Of a stretch of 64,000 bases of DNA, positions 57,302-64,000 are shown in pieces. The translations under genes and the position numbers were made by a program. Each line of letters starts with the position of its first letter. Positions within the stretch are counted from its first letter, which is position 1. Source of the DNA: Paenibacillus taihuensis (GTDB taxonomy: Bacteria > Bacillota > Bacilli > Paenibacillales > Paenibacillaceae); NCBI RefSeq assembly GCF_003386535.1, contig NZ_QTTN01000023.1, positions 1 through 64,000 on the forward strand. Reading direction: 5' to 3'. A model generated the notes under the pieces. The model was not told where the DNA came from. It did no database searches and was given only the letters and a program-made list of their open reading frames with translations.

Positions 57302-58300
57302 TTATTTCACGTACAGGCGGCCTGTTTCTTCCCAGATCTCGCCTGGCGCCAAGCTGAACAAGCCGATTTGGTCAGCTGGCAGATCGCTCTTCGGCGCGTT
57401 GACGAGGTTCACTTGCGGCTCTGGGCAGAAGAAGCCTTCTGTCGCGCCGTTGTTCCAGATCATCCACTGCTTATACGAAGTACCGACATCGTACACAAGC
57501 GTCGCACCATTCTTCGTATCGGTCAGCTCCATCCGATTGCGGCCGTTCTGAGCGACAGCCGTGTAGTGGTTGTCGAGCGACTCGAAGAACGGATACACGC
57601 CTTCGCCCTTCATTAGCTGTTCGTTCTCCGTCAGCGGCTGATACTCGCCAGTTGGCAGCATCCGCTCGCTCATTGCCCAGCGATCGCCGATCGTCAGCTT
57701 CAGGCGGTAATCCTTCGCCGAGCTGCCCGGAATGAACGGTGCGTTCACGGATGTGTGGAACGCGAACAGGCACGGCATGACATCATCGCCGTCGTTGCGA
57801 ACAAGAACATGCTGGTGCAAGCCGTCTTCACTGATCGCATAACGCAGCTTGACTGTAAACTTGTGCGGCAAGTACGTATAAACCGCACTTTGCTCGTCCA
57901 CTTTCAGCGAAACTACAACATAGCTTTCCGTTGCCGTCGTGCCGAAGTCATCGACAGTCCACGTCTCGCTGTGCACGAAGCCGTGCAGATGGTTGCCCGT
58001 CGACGGCTCATTGACCGGGAACTGGTACGTGCGGCCGTTCCACGGGAACTTGCCGTCCTCGAACCGGTTCGGCGGGATCAGCACCGGAATGCCGTGAATA
58101 AAAGGACGCGCCTTGAACGATTCCATCTCGTCCATCGTCGGCTCATGCAGCAGCTGCCAGCCCTTCGATGTATCGCGGAATGCGATCAGATTGCCGCCTA
58201 CTTCAGGCAGCAACGCGGCTTCGTATTTGCCGAATTTCAGCCATACGGCGGGCTCGCCTTGATAGGTACCTTGGAATGCTTGGTTTGCTTGATCGCTCAT
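57302..58300 (-). CDS. Aldose 1-epimerase family protein
   Basis: GalM-type enzymes interconvert alpha and beta anomers of sugars. The 332-residue product has the beta-sandwich pattern with the catalytic candidates: His in GNHLHGFVHSE, His in FAFHTSVNAPF and the acidic Glu in FFCPEPQVNLVNAP. No signal peptide is seen. AAAAGGAGAG precedes the ATG. It is last in a four-gene minus-strand operon with an esterase, an aldo/keto reductase and a Gfo/Idh/MocA dehydrogenase, which suggests work on one sugar or its ester. Confidence 0.9.
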   Translation of the reverse strand: MSDQANQAFQGTYQGEPAVWLKFGKYEAALLPEVGGNLIAFRDTSKGWQLLHEPTMDEMESFKARPFIHGIPVLIPPNRFEDGKFPWNGRTYQFPVNEPSTGNHLHGFVHSETWTVDDFGTTATESYVVVSLKVDEQSAVYTYLPHKFTVKLRYAISEDGLHQHVLVRNDGDDVMPCLFAFHTSVNAPFIPGSSAKDYRLKLTIGDRWAMSERMLPTGEYQPLTENEQLMKGEGVYPFFESLDNHYTAVAQNGRNRMELTDTKNGATLVYDVGTSYKQWMIWNNGATEGFFCPEPQVNLVNAPKSDLPADQIGLFSLAPGEIWEETGRLYVK

Positions 58301-58357
58301 CGTGAATTCTACTCTCCTTTTGCTTCGTCAAAGGTGCGGCATTGCTCGCGGAAGCAG

Positions 58358-59161
58358 TTAGAACCGGTACCGCTTCAGCCATAATCCGCACACATATGTC
58401 CAGCTTGCCACATGTGGGTCGCTCTCGGCAAGACCTAAGCCGTGCTGACCTTGCTCATACACATGCAGGTCAAAAGGAACGCCTGCGCGGCGCATTGCCA
58501 GCGCGAAGTTCAAGCTGTTCTCTACCGGCACCGCTCCGTCATCCGACGTGTGCCATAGAAAAGCCGGCGGCGTGTCCGGCGTCACTTGAAGCTCGCCGCT
58601 CAGCTGCTCGATCATCGCCTGTTCCGGCTGGTCGCCAAGCAGATTGATTCGCGAGCCTTCATGCGTATACGGCTCAATCAGCGTGATGACCGGGTAGCAC
58701 AGGATGAGCAGATCCGGCCGACACGACTGGCGCTCGATCGGATCGTCCGCCTCCGGCTTCCCGGCATCATAATGCGTCCCTGCCGTCGACACGAGGTGGC
58801 CGCCGGCGGAGAAGCCTAGCACGCCGATCTTGTTCCCGGCGATGCCCCATTCCTCCGCGTGCAAGCGCACATAACGAATCGCCCGCTGCACATCCAGCAG
58901 CGCCGCCGGATATTGGTACGGCGCGACGCGGTAGCGCAGCACGAAGGCGGAGATGCCGATGCTGTTCAGCCACAGCGCAATCGGCTCGCCTTCATGGTCT
59001 GCACGCATGCCATAGCCGCCGCCTGGGCAGACGATGACAGCGCCGTTGCTGCCATCGACCAGATATGGCGTCAGCGCAGGGCGATCTTCGTCTGTTACTC
59101 CGGCTGCGAGAGGAGCCCCTTCAGGCCACAGCTCGACTATTTGGTGCGAAGATCCAGCCAT
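58358..59161 (-). CDS. Alpha/beta hydrolase (acetyl-xylan-esterase-like)
   Basis: This is a 267-residue alpha/beta hydrolase of the esterase/lipase group. The oxyanion segment is VCPGGGYG, the nucleophile elbow GFSAGGH (Ser), with the acid in TSDDGAVPVENS and the His in GQHGLGLAES. Related proteins remove acetyl groups from sugars or peptides. No signal peptide is seen, so it should act on imported oligosaccharides. GGAGG lies close to the ATG. The start lies inside the end of the aldo/keto reductase gene (25-bp overlap), a sign of tight coupling. Confidence 0.88.
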   Translation of the reverse strand: MAGSSHQIVELWPEGAPLAAGVTDEDRPALTPYLVDGSNGAVIVCPGGGYGMRADHEGEPIALWLNSIGISAFVLRYRVAPYQYPAALLDVQRAIRYVRLHAEEWGIAGNKIGVLGFSAGGHLVSTAGTHYDAGKPEADDPIERQSCRPDLLILCYPVITLIEPYTHEGSRINLLGDQPEQAMIEQLSGELQVTPDTPPAFLWHTSDDGAVPVENSLNFALAMRRAGVPFDLHVYEQGQHGLGLAESDPHVASWTYVCGLWLKRYRF

Positions 59162-60069
59162 TTAATTTCCTCCACGGACAACTCTATTTTCGTTGCTTCC
59201 AGGCACGATTTCATCTCGGCTTCGCCCCGCGGGCCGATGATTGCGGCAGTCGGGAACGATTGGTTCAGGACATAAGCAAGCGCGATTTGGATCGTCGATG
59301 CTCCTTTCTCTTTGCCCAGCTGCTCTGCACGGCGATAGCGTTCCCAGTTATCGTCATTATAGAATACGCGGACCAAATCCGCATCTGACCGATCTTCAGG
59401 CGTGAAGCGGCCTGTGAAGAAGCCGCGCGCTTGAGCGGACCACGAGAACAGCGGAAGATTCGTACGCTCATGCCACGACATGATCGCATCGTCAACGCTG
59501 ATGCAATCCGCCCAGTACGGATCTTGCGCCTTCGCAAGGCTAAGGTTCGGGCTGCTGAATTCGAAACCGCGCAAGCCGTTCTTCTCCGCGTATTCATTTG
59601 CTTCCTGCAGGCGTGCCGTCGTCCAGTTCGAGCCGCCGAACGTGCGGATGCGTCCCGCTTCAACATGCTCGTTCAGAATGTCCACGATCTCGCCGACCGG
59701 CACATTCGTATCGTCGCGGTGCAGCGCGTACACATCGATATAATCCGTACGCAGACGCTCCAAGCTAGTCATCAGCTCATTATATATCGCCTGCTTATTG
59801 ACTTGCGGGCCATGTTGGTTCGGATGGCCGCCTTTGGTCCAGACATTGATCTGTTCGCGGTTTTTGCGCAGCTCCATCCACATGCCGATCGCTTGCTCGC
59901 TCTCGCCGCCGCAATAGCCGTAGGCCGTATCCATCGTGTTGCCGCCAATGGCAACAAACGCATCCAGGTTCTCGCATACCGTCTCAAATATGGAAGGGCG
60001 GAAATAATCCGTGCCCATAATCAGCTGAGAAACACCTTGTTTAACCGTAGGCAGTTGAATCTGTTTCAT
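59137..60069 (-). CDS. Aldo/keto reductase
   Basis: This is an NADP-type AKR with a TIM barrel, 310 residues. The tetrad is visible: Asp in NTMDTAYGYCGGESE with its Tyr, Lys in VWTKGGH and His in YALHRDD. The cofactor end reads AAIIGPRGEAEMKS. It would reduce or oxidise a sugar carbonyl or polyol. TAGGAG lies nine bases ahead of the ATG. It follows the Gfo/Idh/MocA gene by 67 bp and overlaps the esterase gene by 25 bp. Confidence 0.92.
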   Translation of the reverse strand: MKQIQLPTVKQGVSQLIMGTDYFRPSIFETVCENLDAFVAIGGNTMDTAYGYCGGESEQAIGMWMELRKNREQINVWTKGGHPNQHGPQVNKQAIYNELMTSLERLRTDYIDVYALHRDDTNVPVGEIVDILNEHVEAGRIRTFGGSNWTTARLQEANEYAEKNGLRGFEFSSPNLSLAKAQDPYWADCISVDDAIMSWHERTNLPLFSWSAQARGFFTGRFTPEDRSDADLVRVFYNDDNWERYRRAEQLGKEKGASTIQIALAYVLNQSFPTAAIIGPRGEAEMKSCLEATKIELSVEEIKWLDLRTK

Positions 60070-60136
60070 AATGAGTTGCTCCTATTCTAGGTTCTCGTAT
60101 AAAATGAATGAGTTCGTCTATTGAAGAGTTCGGTTA

Positions 60137-61123
60137 TTAAATGCCGACCCGCTTGCGCGAATAAGCGGATTCGAGACAAGCGTCAATTGCTTTCATATTG
60201 GCCACTGCATCGGCTGGTGTGAAATCTGCCTCTTGCTCGCCCCATGCGATACGAGCGAACGTATCCGCTTGAAGCGCATACTGATTGAGGACAGGCTGCT
60301 CCACTTCGCGCTTGCCGCCTTTGGAATGAACGATAAAGTTCGGATTGCCGATATAGGCTTCAGGCACTTCAATACGGCCTTCTGTGCCGAGAATTTCAAG
60401 CGTGTTCCGGAATGCAGCCCACATGCCGCAGTCGAAAGTCAGCGCGACTTTGTTCGGGAATTCCAGAATGCCGGACGCCATCATATCGACATTGTCATGC
60501 TCAGGCGAGAGCAGCGCATGAACGGTTGCCGCTTCCGGCTCCGCGCCAAGAATGAGCCTTGCAGCGCTGATTGGATAGCAGCCAACGTCGTAGATCGAGC
60601 CGCCGCCCCAATCTCTGCGGTAACGGACGTTCTTCGAATCGCCGGCATTGTTGAATGTGAATGCACCATGAAGGCCGCGCAGCTCGCCGATTTCGCCGGA
60701 TGCGATAATCTCGGCAATCGCCTTGTAACGCGGGTGCTGACGGTACATGAACGCTTCTGCCAGATGAACGCCGTTCTTCTTCGCGGCATCCGCCATACGC
60801 TGAGCTTCCTCCGCATTCAGCGCGATCGGCTTCTCGCAGAGCACATGCTTGCCAGCTTCCATTGCGCGGATCGACCATTCCATATGTAAATGGTTCGGCA
60901 GCGGGATATAAATCGCATCAAGCTCCGAATCTGCCAAAATCTCTTCATAGCTGCCATATGCTTTCGGAATGCCAAGCTTTGCGGCAGTTTCTTCGGCTTT
61001 TGCCAGGTCACGGCTTGCAATCGCTTTCACTTCGCCTGTTTCAGAAAGCTTGATACCTGGAATAACTTGATGTACGGCGATGCCGGCACAGCCGATAACG
61101 CCCCAGCGGAGTTTACGAGTCAC
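60137..61123 (-). CDS. Gfo/Idh/MocA-family oxidoreductase
   Basis: This family member (328 residues) has the Rossmann start RWGVIGCAGIAVHQ and the CEKPIALN motif; the substrate domain contains GGGSIYDVGCYPISAARLI, the glucose-fructose/xylose dehydrogenase-like signature. It may oxidise a pyranose such as xylose with NADP. The start is GTG at 61121-61123, with AAAAAGGTGG upstream. It heads the four-gene operon Gfo-AKR-esterase-epimerase. It shares only the fold with the copy at 54287. Confidence 0.92.
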   Translation of the reverse strand: MTRKLRWGVIGCAGIAVHQVIPGIKLSETGEVKAIASRDLAKAEETAAKLGIPKAYGSYEEILADSELDAIYIPLPNHLHMEWSIRAMEAGKHVLCEKPIALNAEEAQRMADAAKKNGVHLAEAFMYRQHPRYKAIAEIIASGEIGELRGLHGAFTFNNAGDSKNVRYRRDWGGGSIYDVGCYPISAARLILGAEPEAATVHALLSPEHDNVDMMASGILEFPNKVALTFDCGMWAAFRNTLEILGTEGRIEVPEAYIGNPNFIVHSKGGKREVEQPVLNQYALQADTFARIAWGEQEADFTPADAVANMKAIDACLESAYSRKRVGI

Positions 61124-61249
61124 TGTGATTTGCCACCTTTTTCTGTAAAATGAATTCGTCCCTAGTATAGTCCATATTGATGTGGGAAGAAATATAAAAC
61201 AACTACATTTTCATATAACAATCACGTCTTCACGAAAGTAGGAACTCGC

Positions 61250-61855
61250 TTGGAACACCTCTTGGAACTGCTTATATTTCGCTATGGTTATGTAGGACTC
61301 ATGCTTGCGCTCGCACTCGGCATCGTCGGAATTCCGGTCCCGGATGAGGCGCTGCTCACCTACTCCGGCTTCCTAGTAAACAACGGAACACTGCATATGG
61401 TGTGGGTCATGCTCTGCGCATTTATCGGAGCTGCGGCTGGCATTACGGCCAGCTATGGCATCGGCATACGGTTCGGGCTGCCCTTCCTGCTTAAATTCGG
61501 ACCGAAGCTGCACATGTCCCCTGCGAAGATCGAACGGGCTCAAGGCTGGATGAACAAATATGGCAATTTCCTGCTGTTTGCAGGCTTCTTCGTCCCGGGC
61601 CTTCGGCATATGACCGCCTACATGGCAGGGATGTCGCGGCTGAAGCTTCGCACATTCATGCTGTATTCCTACGCGGGGGCGCTTATCTGGAGCACCCTGT
61701 TCATCTACGTTGGCTATGTGCTCGGAGAGCGCTGGCTCACCGTCAAGCACTACGTTCATCACTACGGTTCTGCGTTCATTATATACGGCGCAATTGCTGT
61801 ACTAGCACTTATCAGCTGGAGAGTGCTGCGTTCGATGCGGAAAGTGAAAACTTAA
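61250..61855 (+). CDS. DedA-family membrane protein
   Basis: DedA proteins (VTT domain) are thought to flip lipid carriers or phospholipids across the membrane and aid membrane homeostasis. The 201-residue product has the re-entrant pattern with IVGIPVPDEALLTYSGFLV, the central RAQGWMNKYGNFLLFAGFF and the signature VPGLRHMTAYMAGMSRLKLR. The start is a TTG at 61250 with a modest GTAGGA upstream. It stands alone and converges with the acetyltransferase gene; no clear terminator lies in the 21-bp gap. Confidence 0.92.
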   Translation: MEHLLELLIFRYGYVGLMLALALGIVGIPVPDEALLTYSGFLVNNGTLHMVWVMLCAFIGAAAGITASYGIGIRFGLPFLLKFGPKLHMSPAKIERAQGWMNKYGNFLLFAGFFVPGLRHMTAYMAGMSRLKLRTFMLYSYAGALIWSTLFIYVGYVLGERWLTVKHYVHHYGSAFIIYGAIAVLALISWRVLRSMRKVKT

Positions 61856-61876
61856 TTGTAACTTCCTTAACAGAAC

Positions 61877-62665
61877 TTAACGTTTTATGCCAAAATACTT
61901 CTCCAGCGCGGAGTCGAACTCCGCATCATTCTCCGGCGTGAGCACTTCGACTTCAGTGCCTTTGAATAGACGAACCTCGCTGCCAAATGCCGTATTGCGC
62001 CCTTCCTCCGTCCGTATCGCTAGAATCGGCGTCTGTCTAAAGATTGAATCGGGCGCATTCTCGCACCAAAATGTCGCAAACTCATAATCTCCCGCAAGCT
62101 GCGGCTCCTCGGTAAACGAGTAGATCCGATGCCACTCCCCATGCTTCAATTCCGTCAAAAACCAGCCATACTGCGCATCCGGCTCCAGTCGGTACGTCTC
62201 TTCTCCCTGCCGCTGCTCCTCATATGCGTTCATCGCGATCGGTTCTCTCGGAACGATACCGCCTACACCGACATCACAGAGATACGGCTGACCATCTACG
62301 ATGACCTTCAGCACTTGATGGCGTCGCTTCGGCGGTGAATCCGTAGAATCGCGCCAGAACCGTGCAACAAGATCAGTCACATCATAGCCGAGCTCCCGCA
62401 GCAGCCAGCCGAACAGTGCATTCAGCTCGAAGCAGTAGCCGCCTCTGCGGCGCGTGACGATTTTGTCATGGAGATGATCAATCTTAAGCGACAGCGGAAT
62501 CCCTCTCAAAATATCCAAATTCTCATAGGGGACCGCATAAAGATGACAACGCTGCAGCTTCGCGAGGACAGCGGCGCTTCCGTCGAGCGGCCCCGTGTAG
62601 CCGATTCGGTCCAAATAAGCTCTAACTTCCGGTTTAAGCTGTTGCAGTTGTTGCGATTTCTCCAT
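61877..62665 (-). CDS. Arylamine N-acetyltransferase
   Basis: NAT enzymes move the acetyl group of acetyl-CoA to arylamines or hydrazines through a Cys-His-Asp triad. All three are here: Cys78 in RRRGGYCFE, His116 in KRRHQVLKV and Asp131 in CDVGVGG. The N-terminal YLDRIGYTG and PYENLDI are family motifs. Length 262 residues. AAAGGAG precedes the ATG. It is divergent from an AraC-type regulator gene that could control it; a small CGCAG-AA-CTGCG palindrome lies between them at 62710-62721. Confidence 0.94.
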   Translation of the reverse strand: MEKSQQLQQLKPEVRAYLDRIGYTGPLDGSAAVLAKLQRCHLYAVPYENLDILRGIPLSLKIDHLHDKIVTRRRGGYCFELNALFGWLLRELGYDVTDLVARFWRDSTDSPPKRRHQVLKVIVDGQPYLCDVGVGGIVPREPIAMNAYEEQRQGEETYRLEPDAQYGWFLTELKHGEWHRIYSFTEEPQLAGDYEFATFWCENAPDSIFRQTPILAIRTEEGRNTAFGSEVRLFKGTEVEVLTPENDAEFDSALEKYFGIKR

Positions 62666-62778
62666 CTTCTTGTGCAGCTCCTTTTATCGTGTTTTGCGTT
62701 TCATTATAGCGCAGAACTGCGTATAATCAACATGAAATAAAAATCAAATAAGTTGATAGAAGAAGGATGCGAGAAGCC

Positions 62779-63663
62779 TTGACGGTATATAGAGGAGACA
62801 TGTTTTTTCAGCAGGATGATTTCCCTTTCTATATTCAGCGATATACGATTGAGCGCGGGGAGCATATCCCAACGCACACGCATGAGTTCGTCGAGCTTGT
62901 ATTCGTCGTCGAAGGAAGCGCCATCCACGAAATGTCCGGTCATACTTACCGGCTGGCAGCCGGAGACGTATTCGTCTTGGAGCCCCATGTTTATCACAGC
63001 TACACCTGCTCGCCGGACAAGGAGACAATTGTGTACAATGTGCTCTTCGATACCACGTTCCTCCAGCAGGAGATGGAAGTGCTGCAGCAGATGCCGTCGT
63101 TCGTAGGCTTCTTCTATCTCGTTCCTTTTCTGCGCAAAAGCCAATCGTTCATCCCGTACCATCCGCTTACCCCTTCGCAAAAACTGCAGCTCCAATCCCA
63201 TCTGCAAACGATCGCGGATGAGTTCCGCCAGCGGCGCGAAGGCTATCAGCTCATGATAAAGACCCGCTGGATCGAATGTCTCGTCTGGCTCAGCCGCTAT
63301 CATCAAGAGAATCGAAAGTCGGAGAAGCCCACCGCCATCAGCGATCAAGCGTGGATGGAATCGATCGTCAACTATGTGGAGCTGCACTATTATCAGCCAT
63401 TCACGCTGCAGCAGCTTAGCCAGCTATGTGGCATGAGCGTCTCTTCATTCACGGCGAAATTCAAGGAAGCGACGGGTCTTAGCCTCGTCGACTATAAACA
63501 TACCGTTCAAGTACGCCACGCCGCCGAGCTACTGAGGACGACTGACAAGAAAGTGCTCGACATAGCCCTCGAGGTCGGCTTTGGCGACATCAGCTTCTTC
63601 AATCGGATGTTCCGCAAGCATACCGGTGTCACTCCGCGGGAGTACCGAAAAGTTTCAAGGTGA
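62779..63663 (+). CDS. AraC-family transcriptional regulator
   Basis: A cupin sensing domain (about 10-100, PTHTHEFVELVFVVEGSAIH) precedes the double helix-turn-helix (about 195-294): FTLQQLSQLCGMSVSSFTAKF and VLDIALEVGFGDISFFNRMFR. I place the start at a TTG (62779) because the only purine-rich site, GAAGGATG, touches the upstream ATG at 62767 and is well spaced for the TTG; the ATG remains possible. A lipoprotein gene follows 26 bp later in the same direction. Its ligand is unknown. Confidence 0.88.
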   Translation: MTVYRGDMFFQQDDFPFYIQRYTIERGEHIPTHTHEFVELVFVVEGSAIHEMSGHTYRLAAGDVFVLEPHVYHSYTCSPDKETIVYNVLFDTTFLQQEMEVLQQMPSFVGFFYLVPFLRKSQSFIPYHPLTPSQKLQLQSHLQTIADEFRQRREGYQLMIKTRWIECLVWLSRYHQENRKSEKPTAISDQAWMESIVNYVELHYYQPFTLQQLSQLCGMSVSSFTAKFKEATGLSLVDYKHTVQVRHAAELLRTTDKKVLDIALEVGFGDISFFNRMFRKHTGVTPREYRKVSR

Positions 63664-63689
63664 ACTCACATGGAGAGGAAATCGAACAT

Positions 63690-64000
63690 ATGAAAAAGTC
63701 AATATTCGCTATTCTATTGCTGATTGCATTAATGGGATGTAAAAGCGCTGAGAAGCAAGAGAACGATGTCGCCTCGTTACCGAATGCACCTGCAATGGTT
63801 ACCGCTCCAGCGGAGAATTCAACTAATATACCGACGATACCTCCGGAAACGGCAGAAGTTGAAGCAAGCGAACCGGAGATTAATATGGAGGAGATTGCGG
63901 ATCAATCATTCGATATCCAACTTGGTTCATGGGGGCAGGTACGTTACGTTTCCTCGAAACAACTCCAGGCTGACGGGCGGACAAGTATGAAAATCCAACT
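63690..64000 (+). CDS. Putative lipoprotein, cut by the window end
   Basis: An open frame starts with ATG at 63690 after GAGAGGAAA and runs without a stop to the end of the window. The signal peptide (KKSIFAILLLIALMGC) ends in a lipobox, with Cys17 as the lipidation site. The visible mature part is rich in Pro, Glu, Thr and Ala (about 20-70) and looks like a flexible tether. I cannot assign the domain that begins near residue 75. It is likely co-transcribed with the AraC gene. Confidence 0.75.
   Translation, partial: MKKSIFAILLLIALMGCKSAEKQENDVASLPNAPAMVTAPAENSTNIPTIPPETAEVEASEPEINMEEIADQSFDIQLGSWGQVRYVSSKQLQADGRTSMKIQ

Overview
The window looks like a chromosomal segment of a spore-forming, Gram-positive Bacillales bacterium, most probably Paenibacillus or a close relative. 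The evidence is an alpha/beta-type spore DNA-binding protein (1297), a GerA-type germinant receptor operon (50457-54093), the spore membrane protein YtaF, strong Shine-Dalgarno sequences with several GTG/TTG starts, Bacillus-type PhoP boxes and CcpA-type cre sites. The gene order polA-mutM-ytaF-coaE-nrdR resembles that of Bacillus subtilis. The genus is an inference; no rRNA is present.

Layout. 1-304: 3' end of a group II intron (maturase C-terminus, domains V and VI). 305-9606: nrdR, an SASP gene, a lytic transglycosylase, coaE, ytaF, mutM, a large ADP-ribosylglycohydrolase-family protein and polA. 9727-12440: an EAL phosphodiesterase and a CBS-GGDEF protein, translationally coupled. 12595-25460: a phosphate island with two Pst transporters (pstSCAB, and pstSCA plus pstB-phoU), a divergent LysR regulator, a soluble CBS-methyl-accepting protein and a secreted copper-amine-oxidase-N/propeller protein. 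Three promoters here carry PhoP-type hexamer repeats at 11-bp spacing, each ending exactly 9 bp from a -10 box. 25699-28635: a GNAT enzyme and a PadR-controlled MFS exporter. 28705-29392: a 112-bp tandem hairpin repeat array. 29760-35160: two operons resembling non-phosphorylating deoxy-sugar (L-fucose-like) oxidation, with an IclR regulator and a cre site. 35649-40065: a UgpABE-like glycerophosphodiester importer and a divergent glycerophosphodiesterase. 40193-48292: AraC and PhyH dioxygenase, a secreted propeller protein, a 52-residue zinc-ribbon protein, a membrane protein, a double metallo-beta-lactamase protein and FabV. 48366-50396: a MarR-controlled MFS exporter. 50457-54093: germination operon. 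54287-64000: sugar-related oxidoreductases, epimerase and esterase, AraC regulators, GNAT, DedA, arylamine N-acetyltransferase, and a lipoprotein cut by the window end.

Working together. The densest theme is phosphorus acquisition: two Pst systems, PhoU, PhoP-type promoters and glycerophosphodiester uptake and hydrolysis. It is physically joined to signalling proteins (GGDEF, EAL, cytoplasmic chemoreceptor), two of which share the same CBS-type input module. A second theme is carbohydrate catabolism under AraC, IclR and CcpA-type control. Intergenic regions hold three different tandem arrays of hairpin-forming repeats that all have a 112-113 bp period, plus a dispersed ~135-bp repeat with inverted ends. 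These are the most unusual non-coding structures here.
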